Notes: a model not told the origin generated them from the sequence alone. DNA of 64,000 bases from Sanguibacter gelidistatuariae (GCF_900096585.1 NZ_FMYH01000004.1:186001-250000), one strand, 5' to 3'; counted from the stretch's first letter, positions 1-8,555 are shown. Numbers and translations: made by a program.

Positions 1-179
1 TCGAACTCCCACGGCTCGAGCTCGTTGCGCGCGAAGGCACCGCGGCGGGCGTGGTCGAGGTGGTGGTCGAGCCGGCTGACCCGGGACAGGACGGCCAGCG
101 GGGAGACATCCAGGTCAGGGCGCACCCGAGTCCATGCCGCGATGATGCGGTCGACCTCGTCCTCGTGCCCGGAATGCAT
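1..179 (-). CDS. MarR family transcriptional regulator (partial, N-terminus only)
   Basis: The reverse strand reads about 59 codons from ATG at 179 and runs off the window edge. The translation begins MHSGHEDEVDRIIAAWTRVR and continues with PDLDVSPLAVLSRVSRLDHH-like sequence up to an EPWEF segment. This matches the N-terminal helix of actinobacterial MarR regulators, just before the winged helix. The rest of the protein lies outside the window. A perfect 12-bp palindrome and a -10-like TAATCT sit immediately upstream, so autoregulation is likely. The neighbouring ABC exporter genes point the same way, but the 70-bp gap with its own promoter argues for a separate unit. The family call is good; the ligand is unknown. 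Confidence 0.75.
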   Translation of the reverse strand, partial: MHSGHEDEVDRIIAAWTRVRPDLDVSPLAVLSRVSRLDHHLDHARRGAFARNELEPWEF

Positions 180-203
180 GCCCTCAGATTACTTGACGTC
201 AAG
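180..203 (-). promoter_or_regulatory. Leaderless promoter and MarR-type operator for the marR gene
   Basis: On the minus strand TAATCT (186-191) lies exactly 6 nt before the ATG at 179, which fits a leaderless transcript. Directly upstream is the perfect palindrome CTTGACGTCAAG (192-203), the symmetric shape typical of MarR dimer operators. A second TTGAC half follows at 208-212. The position abutting the -10 suggests autorepression. Confidence 0.6.
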
Positions 204-233
204 AGTCTTGACGGACGCAGACCGTTGCAGACG

Positions 234-271
234 ACCCAGCACGCAGTGCGCCCTACCCAGCACGCAGTGCG
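234..271. repeat. 17-bp direct repeat at the end of the ABC permease gene
   Basis: ACCCAGCACGCAGTGCG occurs at 234-250 and again at 255-271, 4 bp apart. The right copy encodes the last residues of the permease (ALRAG); the left copy lies just after its stop codon. It looks like a local tandem duplication of the gene's 3' end. Confidence 0.8.
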
Positions 272-1458
272 TCCTTGAGCTTGACCCGCACCCCGGTGCG
301 CAGCACGGCGTTGGAGTAGATCCGGCCCGCGAACCATACGAGCGCCGGGATCACCGCGATGTTGATCGCCAGGACCGCGGCGACCTGCCAGCCCGGGACA
401 GTCCCCAGGGCGACCCGGATCGGCATGATGAGCGGCGACGTGAACGGCAGCCAGGACAGCCACTGCACGAGCGGGCTGTCCGGGGCCCATGGGGCGATCG
501 AGACGCCTACGATGTACGGCGCCATCATGAGCATGAGGATCGGCATGGTCACGGAGCCAACCTCCTCCTGGCGGGAGACCAGGGCCCCGGCCGCGGCGAA
601 GAGCAGCGCGAACATCGTGAAGCCGACGAGGAACCAGACGATCACCCACAGCGCCGTGGCACCGAGGTTGACGTCCATCGTCTTGGTCAGCCCGAGGACG
701 GTCGCGCTGCCCGCCCCCGCGCCGACCAGAACGAGCACCTGGATCAGTCCGATCGCACCGATACCCAGGACCTTGCCGGCCATGAGCTGCCACGGCCGGA
801 CGGTCGCGAGCAGGAGCTCGACCACCCGGCTCGTCTTCTCCTCGACGACCCCCTGGGCGACCATCTGTCCGCAGATCTGCAGGCTGATGAACAGCAGGAT
901 CCCGACGATGTACCCGGAGAGGATCTGGGAACCATCGACCTCGCGAGGGGGATCGAGGGAGACGACGTCGACATGGGCCTTGGCGACCGCCGCACCGACC
1001 GTGCTCGGGTCCCCGCCGAGCTCGCTGATCTGGTCGGCGAGGGCAGCCTGCTGGGCCAGGACCGAGAACGCCGAGGCGAGGGTTGTGTCAAGCTCGGACC
1101 TGGCGATCACCTGGAAGCTCTCGGGGGTGCCCACGACGAGGGCGTCGAGGGTCTTGTCGGCTACCTCCGCGCGTCCGGCGTCCTCGGTCACAGTGCTCAG
1201 CTCGACCGTCGCGCCGAGGGTCGCCGCGGTCGAGACGAGCGTGTCTCCCAGAGGCTGGGTCTGGGAGGTCACGCCGACCTGCAGGATCTTCTCGGACTGG
1301 CTGATGAACTTGGCGGCGACGACCCCGGCGAGGATCAGCACGACGAGGACGACCGTGCTCCAGATGAAGGACTTCGCAAAGATGCGCTGCCGGATCTCGC
1401 GACCGGCGACCAGTCGGACGCCGCTCCAGCCGGAGACGGAACTGGCGTCGGCGCTCAT
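253..1458 (-). CDS. ABC-2 type transporter, membrane permease (NatB-like)
   Basis: This 401-aa integral membrane protein has one N-terminal membrane segment (about residues 25-50), a large extracytoplasmic domain (about 55-170), then about five membrane segments. The layout is that of NatB/YhaP-type ABC-2 permeases. The central stretch near residue 205, around VVEEKTSRVVELLLATVRP, is the conserved coupling region of this family. The ATG overlaps the stop of the upstream ATPase gene by 4 bp (ATGA), so the two are translationally coupled. It probably forms an exporter with that ATPase; NatAB-type systems export Na+ or toxic compounds, but the substrate cannot be read here. Confidence 0.85.
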   Translation of the reverse strand: MSADASSVSGWSGVRLVAGREIRQRIFAKSFIWSTVVLVVLILAGVVAAKFISQSEKILQVGVTSQTQPLGDTLVSTAATLGATVELSTVTEDAGRAEVADKTLDALVVGTPESFQVIARSELDTTLASAFSVLAQQAALADQISELGGDPSTVGAAVAKAHVDVVSLDPPREVDGSQILSGYIVGILLFISLQICGQMVAQGVVEEKTSRVVELLLATVRPWQLMAGKVLGIGAIGLIQVLVLVGAGAGSATVLGLTKTMDVNLGATALWVIVWFLVGFTMFALLFAAAGALVSRQEEVGSVTMPILMLMMAPYIVGVSIAPWAPDSPLVQWLSWLPFTSPLIMPIRVALGTVPGWQVAAVLAINIAVIPALVWFAGRIYSNAVLRTGVRVKLKDALRAG

Positions 1459-2420
1459 GCGGGTGTTCCTTCGCTCGTGCGGGCGTCGCGGGCGGGGGTG
1501 GTCCCGCCCGCGACGGGCTGGGCGGTGTCGTCCCGGCTGACCGCGTGCCGGAACAGCTCGGTCAGGGACGCGCGCTGCGGGGAGAACTCGTGGACGGGAC
1601 CGGCGGCCAGGGCCGCGCGAAGCACGGGCTGCTCGGCTCCGGGGGTGTCGGGTACCTCGAGCACGGTCCGGCTGCCTTCCCGGGAGATCACATGGACGCC
1701 GGGCAGGGCCGAGATGTCAGGCAGGGCTGGGGCGTCCAGGAGCCAGCGTGGCGCGGTCGTCGAGCGCAGCTCGTCGACCGACCCGACGGCGACCATCGAC
1801 CCGGCACGGATGATCCCCACCCGGTCGCACAGCCGCTCGACGAGCTCGAGCTGATGGGAGGAGAAGAGGACCGGTGCTCCCGCGTCGGCGCGCTCGCGCA
1901 GGACCGTGCTCATGACGTCGACGGCGACCGGGTCGAGCCCGGAGAAGGGCTCGTCGAGCACGAGGATCTGCGGGTCGTGGACGAGGGCGGCGGCGAGCTG
2001 GACGCGCTGCTGGTTGCCGAGGGAGAGCTTCTGGACCTCGTCACCGCGGCGGGCGTCGACGCCGAGCTTCTCGGTCCAGTGCTCCATCGACACCCGTGCG
2101 GCATTGGCGTCCAGGCCGTGCAGCCGGGCGAGGTAGACGAGCTGCTCGCCGACCTTCATCTTCGGATAGAGGCCACGTTCCTCAGGCATGTACCCCACAC
2201 GCCGCCGACCGTCGAAGCCCAGCGGTGACCCGTCCCAGCGGACCTCACCGGAGTCGGCAGACAGGACACCTAGCGCGATGCGCATGGTCGTGGACTTCCC
2301 GGCGCCGTTGGATCCGACGAAGCCGAAGATCTCACCCGCCTCGACCGAGAAGGACAGGGAATCCAGGGCTCGCAGACTCCCGTAGGTCTTGGTGAGACGG
2401 TCGATCTCGAGCGCTGGCAT
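1455..2420 (-). CDS. ABC transporter ATP-binding protein (NatA-like)
   Basis: The ATPase partner of the downstream permease. It has Walker A (GSNGAGKST), an LSLGNQQRVQLAAAL signature, Walker B (ILVLDEPFSGLDP) and the switch histidine in SSHQLE, plus a C-terminal extension of about 90 residues typical of NatA-type proteins. I chose ATG 2420 (MPALEIDRL, 321 aa) because GAGGA lies 6 nt upstream; an earlier ATG at 2462 lacks a ribosome binding site and would add a non-conserved leader. It heads a two-gene operon. Confidence 0.88.
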   Translation of the reverse strand: MPALEIDRLTKTYGSLRALDSLSFSVEAGEIFGFVGSNGAGKSTTMRIALGVLSADSGEVRWDGSPLGFDGRRRVGYMPEERGLYPKMKVGEQLVYLARLHGLDANAARVSMEHWTEKLGVDARRGDEVQKLSLGNQQRVQLAAALVHDPQILVLDEPFSGLDPVAVDVMSTVLRERADAGAPVLFSSHQLELVERLCDRVGIIRAGSMVAVGSVDELRSTTAPRWLLDAPALPDISALPGVHVISREGSRTVLEVPDTPGAEQPVLRAALAAGPVHEFSPQRASLTELFRHAVSRDDTAQPVAGGTTPARDARTSEGTPA

Positions 2421-2543
2421 CTGGTCCTCACACGTCATCGGGCTTTTGCGGGAATGCTTCACCTAATCGCATCGGTGCGCTCGCTGGCAAACGGGGCAAG
2501 CATACGGACACGCCGCGACCGGCCCGAGGTGCGCACCTGGCCC

Positions 2544-3185
2544 TCAGGTACCCGCGGCGGTCGGCAGCGACGGCCGCCGCTCGAGCCCGGACAGCCCGTT
2601 CCAGGCCAGGTTGACCAGGTGCGCGGCCACCTCGGCCTTCTGCGGGTGGCGGGCGTCGAGCCAGTACTGCCCGGTGAGGGCGACCATGCCCACGAGCATC
2701 TGGGCGTAGATGGGCGCGATCCCCGGGTCGAGGTCGCGCCGCTTGAACTGGTCCGCGAGCAGGTGCTCGACCTGCGTGGCGACATCGCCGATCAGGCTCG
2801 AGAACGTGCCGGTCGCCTGGGCGACGGGTGAGTCGCGGACGAGGATCCGGAAGCCGTCCTCGTTGGTCTCGATGTAGGTCAGCAGTGCGAGCGCGGTGCG
2901 TTCGAGCAGCACCTTCGGGTGGCCGCCAGCCGTCAGCGCGCCCGTGAGCGCCAGGGTGAGGGCCGAGATCTCCCGGTCGACGACAACCGCGTAGATGCCC
3001 TCCTTGCCGCCGAAGTGCTCGTACACAACCGGCTTGGACACCTCCGCGCGGGCGGCGATCTCCTCGACGCTCGTGCCCTCGAAGCCCTTCTGGGCAAAAA
3101 GGGCGCGGCTGACGACGATGAGCTGCTCACGGCGTTCTTTCGCCGTCATTCGGGAGCGGGGGGTGCGTTTGCTGTCGGAGGCCAC
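2544..3185 (-). CDS. TetR family transcriptional regulator
   Basis: 213 aa. The N-terminal TetR helix-turn-helix is clear: MTAKERREQL at the start, then ALFAQKGFEGTSVEEIAARA and VSKPVVYEHFGGKEGIYAVV. The C-terminal ligand domain (about 80-200) resembles the common actinobacterial TetR/AcrR type and includes an NEDGFRILVRDSPV segment. The start is uncertain: GTG 3185 gives an Arg/Lys-rich N-terminus of a type often seen in these proteins, while ATG 3149 would shorten it by 12 residues. It points away from tRNA-Gln and glmU. The target is unknown; the neighbouring ABC exporter operon, reading the same direction 120 bp downstream, is a reasonable candidate. Confidence 0.85.
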   Translation of the reverse strand: MASDSKRTPRSRMTAKERREQLIVVSRALFAQKGFEGTSVEEIAARAEVSKPVVYEHFGGKEGIYAVVVDREISALTLALTGALTAGGHPKVLLERTALALLTYIETNEDGFRILVRDSPVAQATGTFSSLIGDVATQVEHLLADQFKRRDLDPGIAPIYAQMLVGMVALTGQYWLDARHPQKAEVAAHLVNLAWNGLSGLERRPSLPTAAGT

Positions 3186-3221
3186 GGGTCCATCATGCCG
3201 GACCCACGGTTCGGTCAGCGT

Positions 3222-3249
3222 TTGGCGCAGCCGAAAATCCTGGCAGAAT
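3222..3249 (+). promoter_or_regulatory. Possible promoter for tRNA-Gln/glmU
   Basis: TTGGCG (3222-3227) and CAGAAT (3244-3249) are separated by 16 bp, a fair match to a housekeeping promoter. Transcription would begin about 55 nt before the tRNA. Called by eye. Confidence 0.3.
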
Positions 3250-3310
3250 GGGCATCGAAACCCGCAGTCCCTCAGCGTCACGCGCTGCGCACCGGCCCGT
3301 CGGTTTTCAT

Positions 3311-3381
3311 TCCGCCTTGGTGTAATCGGCAGCACAAGGGTTTTTGGTGCCCTTGGTCCAGGTTCGAGTCCTGGGGGCGGA
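3311..3381 (+). tRNA. tRNA-Gln (anticodon UUG)
   Basis: A complete cloverleaf: acceptor TCCGCCT/GGGCGGA, D-arm with AATCGGC loop, anticodon stem AGGGT/GCCCT closing loop TTTTGGT (anticodon TTG), and T-arm loop TTCGAGT. CCA is not encoded. It lies 62 bp before glmU, and no other promoter is obvious between them. Confidence 0.95.
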
Positions 3382-3443
3382 GCGCGCGTCACGATATGTG
3401 GCGTCACACATGGCAGACGATCTCGAGCTCCAGGGAGTCCTAC

Positions 3444-5102
3444 GTGACCACCGCTCAACCCGCGGCCGTAATCATCCTCGCCGCAGGCGGGGGAACCCGG
3501 ATGCGCTCTACCCTGGCGAAGCCGCTGCACACCCTGGCCGGTCGGAGCATGCTCGGCCACGCGATCACCGCAGCCAAGGGCCTCGACCCGCAACGGGTCG
3601 CCGTCGTCGTCCGGTACGAGCGTGACGCGGTCGCCGCGCACGCGACCTCGATCGACTCGACGCTGCTCATCGTCGACCAGGACGAGATCCCCGGGACGGG
3701 CCGCGCGGTCCAGTGCGCCCTGAGCGTGCTCGACGCCGCAGCGCAGGCCCAGGCGGCCGTCGCCGGCGTCCCAGAGGGCAGCGAAGGCCGCGGCGGCGGT
3801 GACGGGCTCGCCGGGGCCGTCGTCGTCATGGCCGGCGACATCCCATTGCTGGACACCGCCACCCTGAACGAGCTGCTCGCCGCTCACACCGCCGGTTCCC
3901 ACGCCGTGACCGTGCTGACCAGCGAGGTCGCCGACGCGACCGGCTACGGCCGGATCGTGCGCGACGACGCCACGGGGGACGTGCTGGGAATCGTCGAGCA
4001 CAGCGACGCGACGCAGGCGCAACGCCAGATCCGCGAGATCAACTCCTCCATCTACGTCTTCGATGCCGCCGTGCTGCGCCGCGGTCTCGGCCGCGTCGAC
4101 CAGGACAACTCCCAGGGCGAGGTCTACCTGACCGACGTGCTGGCGATCGCCCGCGCCGAGGGCGGCCTCGTCCGCGCCGTGCGCACCCCCGACCACTTCG
4201 TCGTCGAGGGCGTCAACAACCGCGCCCAGCTCGCGGTGCTGCGCGCCGAGCTCAACCGCCGGATCCTGCACCGCTGGATGCTCGACGGCGTCACGGTCGT
4301 CGACCCGGCGACGACCTGGATCGACGTCGATGTCGAGCTCGAGCAGGACGTGACACTGCTCCCCGGAACCCAGCTGCACGGGGCGACCGTCATCCGCGAG
4401 GGCGCCACGATCGGCCCGGACACGACCCTGACCGACGTCGAGGTGGGCGTGCACGCGACCGTCATCCGCACGCAGGCCGAGCTGTCGGTGATCGGCGACG
4501 ACGCGAAGGTCGGCCCGTTCAGCTACCTGCGCCCCGGCACCGTGCTGGGCACGGCGGGCAAGATCGGCGGGTTTGTCGAGACGAAGAACGCCACGATCGG
4601 TGACGGCTCGAAGATCCCGCACCTGTCCTACGTCGGCGACGCGACCATCGGGGAGCACACGAACATCGGTGCCGCCACGATCTTCGTCAACTACGACGGT
4701 GTGAACAAGCACCATTCGACCATCGGGTCCTTCTCGCGCACCGGCGCGGACAACCTCTTCGTCGCTCCCGTGCACGTCGGCGACGGCGTCTACACCGGGG
4801 CCGGCTCGGTCATCCGCAACGACGTGCCCTCGGGCGCCCTCGCGGTCTCCGCGGGAGCCCAGCGCAACATCGAGGGCTGGGTCGAGCGTCGTCGGCCCGG
4901 AACCGATGCGGCCCGCGCGGCCGAGCGCACGCGCCTGGAGTCCGCCGACGCCCCCGCCGGCCTCGGCGCGCAGGCACAGGCCGAACGCGCCCAGGCCGAC
5001 CACCAGGCAACTCTTCCTGTTCCCAGCCCCCCAACCGCTACCGAGGACCACGGCGCGCCGCGCCCTGGGACCGGCGGCACCACTGAAGGACACCGCGACT
5101 GA
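3444..5102 (+). CDS. glmU: Bifunctional UDP-N-acetylglucosamine pyrophosphorylase / glucosamine-1-phosphate N-acetyltransferase
   Basis: GlmU makes UDP-GlcNAc for peptidoglycan and surface polymers: acetylation of GlcN-1-P by the C-terminal domain and uridylylation by the N-terminal domain. The N-domain carries the nucleotide loop LAAGGGTRMRS (about residues 12-22). The C-domain is a left-handed beta-helix with hexapeptide turns; conserved acetyl-transfer segments RPGTVLG, NYDGVNKH and GAGSVIRNDVP are present. At 552 aa it is longer than usual (about 460-490) because of a Gly-rich insertion near residues 100-118 and a 60-residue Ala-rich tail. GTG 3444 has AGGGAG 6 nt upstream. The stop overlaps the prs ATG (TGATG). 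Confidence 0.95.
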   Translation: MTTAQPAAVIILAAGGGTRMRSTLAKPLHTLAGRSMLGHAITAAKGLDPQRVAVVVRYERDAVAAHATSIDSTLLIVDQDEIPGTGRAVQCALSVLDAAAQAQAAVAGVPEGSEGRGGGDGLAGAVVVMAGDIPLLDTATLNELLAAHTAGSHAVTVLTSEVADATGYGRIVRDDATGDVLGIVEHSDATQAQRQIREINSSIYVFDAAVLRRGLGRVDQDNSQGEVYLTDVLAIARAEGGLVRAVRTPDHFVVEGVNNRAQLAVLRAELNRRILHRWMLDGVTVVDPATTWIDVDVELEQDVTLLPGTQLHGATVIREGATIGPDTTLTDVEVGVHATVIRTQAELSVIGDDAKVGPFSYLRPGTVLGTAGKIGGFVETKNATIGDGSKIPHLSYVGDATIGEHTNIGAATIFVNYDGVNKHHSTIGSFSRTGADNLFVAPVHVGDGVYTGAGSVIRNDVPSGALAVSAGAQRNIEGWVERRRPGTDAARAAERTRLESADAPAGLGAQAQAERAQADHQATLPVPSPPTATEDHGAPRPGTGGTTEGHRD

Positions 5103-6085
5103 TGACTGGCATCATCTCCTCCGACGGCGAGAAGCGCATGGTTTTTGTCTCCGGGCGTGCGCACCCGGAGCTCGCCAAGGACGTTGCCCGCGAGCTTGGC
5201 ACCGAGATCGTCCCGACCTCGGCCTACGACTTCGCCAACGGCGAGATCTATGTTCGCTTCGGTGAGAGCGTGCGCGGTGCGGACGTCTTCGTCCTGCAGT
5301 CGCACACGGCCCCGATCAACCAGTGGATCATGGAGCAGCTCATCATGTGCGACGCGCTCAAGCGCGCGTCCGCCAAGACCATCACCGTGGTGCAGCCCTT
5401 CTACGGCTACGCCCGTCAGGACAAGAAGCACCGTGGCCGCGAGCCGATCTCGGCCCGCCTCATGGCGGACCTGTTCAAGACGGCCGGTGCGGACCGCATC
5501 ATGAGTGTCGACCTGCACTCCTCCCAGCTGCAGGGCTTCTTCAACGGCCCGGTGGACCACCTGTGGGCTATGCCGCTGCTGACCGACTACGTCCGGACCA
5601 GGGTCGACCTCACGAACGTCGCCGTGGTCTCACCCGACGCCGGTCGTATCCGGGTGGCCGAGCAGTGGGCCGCCCGGCTCGGCGGCGCGCCGCTCGCCTT
5701 CGTGCACAAGACGCGCGACATCAACGTGCCCAACCAGTCGGTGGCCAACCGCGTGGTCGGCGATGTCGAAGGACGCAGCTGCGTGCTCGTCGACGACCTC
5801 ATCGACACGGGCGGCACGATCGCCGCGGCCGTGCGCGTGCTGCTCGAGGCGGGCGCCAAGGACGTCATCGTCGCGGCGACCCACGGCGTGCTCTCCGACC
5901 CGGCGGCCAAGCGCCTGACCGAGTGCGGAGCGCGCGAGGTGGTTGTCACCGACACCCTGCCGATCTCGGCCGACAAGCAGTTCGACAAGCTCACCGTCCT
6001 CTCGATCGCCCCCCTGCTCGCCCGGGCGATCCGCGAGGTCTTCGACGACGGGTCGGTGACCTCGCTCTTCGAGGGCAACGCCTGA
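5102..6085 (+). CDS. prs: Ribose-phosphate pyrophosphokinase (PRPP synthase)
   Basis: Makes PRPP from ribose-5-phosphate and ATP, the precursor for purines, pyrimidines, His, Trp and, in actinobacteria, decaprenyl-phosphoryl arabinose. At 327 aa it matches class I enzymes. Visible motifs are FYGYARQDKKHRGREPIS (ATP flexible loop), SVDLHSSQLQGFF, the VVSPDAGRIRVAEQWA segment and the PRPP loop VLVDDLIDTGGTI. ATG overlaps the glmU stop, with GAAGGA 11 nt upstream. The glmU-prs pair is the usual actinobacterial arrangement. Confidence 0.96.
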   Translation: MTGIISSDGEKRMVFVSGRAHPELAKDVARELGTEIVPTSAYDFANGEIYVRFGESVRGADVFVLQSHTAPINQWIMEQLIMCDALKRASAKTITVVQPFYGYARQDKKHRGREPISARLMADLFKTAGADRIMSVDLHSSQLQGFFNGPVDHLWAMPLLTDYVRTRVDLTNVAVVSPDAGRIRVAEQWAARLGGAPLAFVHKTRDINVPNQSVANRVVGDVEGRSCVLVDDLIDTGGTIAAAVRVLLEAGAKDVIVAATHGVLSDPAAKRLTECGAREVVVTDTLPISADKQFDKLTVLSIAPLLARAIREVFDDGSVTSLFEGNA

Positions 6086-6270
6086 GTTGACTGAGCGTTC
6101 CGGGCCTCGGCCTGCGTCCGACCCTCCGGTCGCCGGCGCGGGCCGGGGCCCGACGTCGTTCTCGGGGGAGCCGCCGTCCCGGCGAGCGGGCCGGGTGCTC
6201 GCGGCGCCGGGTGCTCGCGCCGGGCGGGCCGCGGCGTGCGGCGACCGCCGGGACGGGTAAGGATGTCGCC

Positions 6271-6942
6271 ATGGGACATCAGGGAAAACATGAGAGGCGC
6301 GACAAGCGCAGCCGCGCGCGCGAGGGCATCACGGTGACCGGTAGCGGGACGGTCGAGGCAGTCCCCGACGTGGTCCAGATCGAGCTCGGTGCGCAGGCCA
6401 CTGCCCCCGACGTGCAGCAGGCGATCGACGCCGCAACGGTCGGTCTCGACGCCGCCCGCACGAGCCTGCTCGCCTCCGGGGTCGCACCGGGCGACCTGGG
6501 CAGTGCCCAGTCCTCCACGTGGACCGAGCGCCCTGACAACGCCGAGCCGCGCACGACCGCCCGGCTCACCCTCCGCGTGGTTGTGCGCGACGTCGCGGAG
6601 GCGGGCGAGGCGGTGCGCCAGGCCCTGGCCGCGGCCGGGGCGGTGGCCCAGCTGGAGTCCATGCACCTGCGGGTGGGTGATCCGTCCGCGAGCCTGACGA
6701 AGGCCCTAGATCGGGCCTTCGGCGACGCCCGAGCCAAGGCCACCCAGCTCGCTGGCCTGGCCGGACGTAGCCTCGGCCGGGTGGTCGACGTCGCTGAGGG
6801 CAGCGGCGGGGGAGGGGGCGGGCCGCGGATGATGGCCATGCGCGCGGACGCGGTCGGTGCGTCCCTCGGGGTGGACGCCGGCACCCAGGAGATCTCCGCG
6901 ACGGTGACCGTCCGGTGGGCATTCGACGGCGAGGCGCCCTGA
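6271..6942 (+). CDS. SIMPL-domain (DUF541) protein
   Basis: 223 aa. It has the DUF541/SIMPL pattern: ITVTGSGTVEAVPDVVQIELG at the start, a repeated alpha/beta pattern, RAFGDARAKATQLA in the middle, and a C-terminal ISATVTVRWAF strand. Many family members are periplasmic, but this one starts with a charged stretch and has no signal peptide, so it is probably cytoplasmic. A Gly-rich linker lies near residue 180. The function is unknown. It sits between prs and rplY, 185 bp after prs. Confidence 0.8.
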   Translation: MGHQGKHERRDKRSRAREGITVTGSGTVEAVPDVVQIELGAQATAPDVQQAIDAATVGLDAARTSLLASGVAPGDLGSAQSSTWTERPDNAEPRTTARLTLRVVVRDVAEAGEAVRQALAAAGAVAQLESMHLRVGDPSASLTKALDRAFGDARAKATQLAGLAGRSLGRVVDVAEGSGGGGGGPRMMAMRADAVGASLGVDAGTQEISATVTVRWAFDGEAP

Positions 6943-7190
6943 CAGGTATATTGGCCGGGTTGCCTCGGCGAGGGACGTCTGACGGGCCGGATGAGATCCG
7001 GACGGTCATGGACGGTTCAGACCTCCGTAATCGACTGGGCGGTCGCTGTTCGCGCGTCCGTCATGTGTCCCGCGCCGATGCGTACCGCCCGTTTCCTGGA
7101 TGAGGCAGCTTCACTCTCTGTGTCCCTCCAGGTGACAGCCGATTGCTCCCCACTGGTCGTCGGCCCACCTTTTCTTCCCTGGAGTTCCAC
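6924..7190 (+). promoter_or_regulatory. Putative rplY promoter and long 5' leader
   Basis: TCGACG (6924-6929), a 17-bp spacer and TATATT (6947-6952) make a plausible promoter overlapping the end of the SIMPL gene. Transcription would begin near 6959, leaving an untranslated leader of about 230 nt. The leader holds a small hairpin, CCGGAT (6987-6992) with ATCCGG (6996-7001). No coding frame in it looks real. It may be a regulatory leader. Confidence 0.4.
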
Positions 7191-7805
7191 GTGTCTGACA
7201 AGAACAAGCTCGTCGCCGAGGCCCGCACCGAGTTCGGCAAGGGTGCCGCACGCCGCACGCGCCGTAACCACCAGATCCCCGCCGTCCTCTACGGGCACGG
7301 GACCGCTCCGGTCCACGTCGCGCTCCCGGGCCACCAGACGATGCTCGCCCTCAAGCAGCAGAACGCGCTCCTGGAGATCGACCTCGACGGCGACATCCAG
7401 CTGGCCCTGGCCAAGGACATCCAGCGCGACCCGGTCAAGCAGGTCATCGAGCACGTCGACCTCCTCATCGTCCGTCAGGGCGAGAAGGTCGAGGTCGAGG
7501 TCTCCATTCGCGTCACCGGCGCTGCGGAGCCCGGCACCATCACGATCATCGAGTCGCAGACGGTCCTCATCGAGGCCCTCGCGACCAACATCCCGACCTC
7601 GATCGAGGCGTCCATCGAGGGCCTGGTCTCCGGTGCGGTTGTCTACGCCCGCGACCTCATCCTCCCCGAGGGCTCGACGCTCCTGACCGACCCCGACGTC
7701 GACGTCGTGCTGGTGACGGCACCTGCCGACAGCACCGCGGACGACGCCGCTGCCGCTGAGGTCTCCGCCAACCAGGCTGCCGCCTCGGCCGCCACCAAGG
7801 CCTGA
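7191..7805 (+). CDS. rplY: 50S ribosomal protein L25 / general stress protein Ctc
   Basis: 204 aa, the long Ctc form: an N-terminal L25 domain (about 1-92, with EARTEFGKGAARRTRR and IPAVLYGHG) binding 5S rRNA, followed by the TL5-type C-terminal beta domain (about 95-185) and an Ala-rich tail. GTG 7191 is preceded by TGGAG at 7180-7184. It is followed by a strong hairpin and then pth, the conserved rplY-pth pairing. Confidence 0.95.
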   Translation: MSDKNKLVAEARTEFGKGAARRTRRNHQIPAVLYGHGTAPVHVALPGHQTMLALKQQNALLEIDLDGDIQLALAKDIQRDPVKQVIEHVDLLIVRQGEKVEVEVSIRVTGAAEPGTITIIESQTVLIEALATNIPTSIEASIEGLVSGAVVYARDLILPEGSTLLTDPDVDVVLVTAPADSTADDAAAAEVSANQAAASAATKA

Positions 7806-7842
7806 TCTTTCCCGCACAGCGCTTCACCTGATGCGTTGACAA

Positions 7843-7872
7843 GGCGCCCGGCACCCCTCGGTGCCGGGCGCC
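7843..7872 (+). terminator. Hairpin between rplY and pth
   Basis: A perfect 13-bp stem (7843-7855 with 7860-7872) around a CCTC tetraloop. No U-tract follows, as is usual in high-GC actinobacteria. It probably ends or attenuates rplY transcription. Confidence 0.7.
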
Positions 7873-7955
7873 TCGTCGTCGGGCGGCGCCAGCTGGGCAA
7901 AACGCCGCGACACTCATCTGGCGCACCTTGTGCGCCCGGAACAGGAAGTGCATTC

Positions 7956-8555
7956 ATGTCTGACGACCTCTGGCTCGTGGTCGGCCTGGGCAACCCAGGA
8001 CCGCAGTACGCGGGCAACCGGCACAACGTCGGGCAGATGGTGCTTGACCTGCTCGCCGAGCGCGCCCGGGTGACCTTCTCCGCGCACCGCTCCCGCGCCG
8101 TCGTCGCGCAGGCCCGCCTCGGTGTGCTCCCGGGCGGGGCCCCTGGCCCGCGCGTCATCCTCGCGAAGCCGTCGACGTACATGAACACCTCGGGCGGCCC
8201 GGTCGCCTCCCTCGCGCAGTACTTCCAGGTCGACCCCGCCCACGTGCTCGTCGTCCACGACGAGCTGGACATCCCCTTCGGTGACGTCCGGTGCAAGGTC
8301 GGCGGCGGCGAGGGCGGGCACAACGGCCTGCGGGACATCACCAAGGCCCTCGGCACGAAGGACTACGTCCGCGTGCGCACCGGGGTGGGCCGCCCGCCCG
8401 GCCGGATGGACACCGCGGACTTCGTCCTCAAGGACTTCACCCCGACCGAGCGCAAAGAGCTCCCCTTCCTGCTCGACGACGCGGCCGACGCGGCCGAGAT
8501 GGTCCTCACCGAGGGACTCGTCAAGGCCCAGCTGAAGTTCCACACGAAGGACTGA
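7956..8555 (+). CDS. pth: Peptidyl-tRNA hydrolase
   Basis: Recycles peptidyl-tRNA released from stalled ribosomes. 199 aa with all Pth signatures: VVGLGNPGPQYAGNRHNVG (catalytic His), KPSTYMNTSGG, the VVHDELDIPFG motif with the catalytic-network Asp, and GGGEGGHNGLRDI. ATG 7956 has AGGAAG upstream. In related genomes mfd commonly follows pth; here a polysaccharide locus of about 28 kb begins instead. Confidence 0.96.
   Translation: MSDDLWLVVGLGNPGPQYAGNRHNVGQMVLDLLAERARVTFSAHRSRAVVAQARLGVLPGGAPGPRVILAKPSTYMNTSGGPVASLAQYFQVDPAHVLVVHDELDIPFGDVRCKVGGGEGGHNGLRDITKALGTKDYVRVRTGVGRPPGRMDTADFVLKDFTPTERKELPFLLDDAADAAEMVLTEGLVKAQLKFHTKD

Noticed and set aside
25-1854. 609-aa plus-strand open frame
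   Set aside because: Antisense to the ABC exporter genes; Arg/Asp/Gly-rich shadow translation with no family resemblance.
3311-3381. tRNA-Gln as an integration site
   Set aside because: No integrase and no repeated tRNA 3' end nearby.
3189-5093. Long minus-strand frame continuing upstream of TetR through glmU
   Set aside because: Only the TetR part is real; the rest is antisense to glmU and includes tRNA-Gln.
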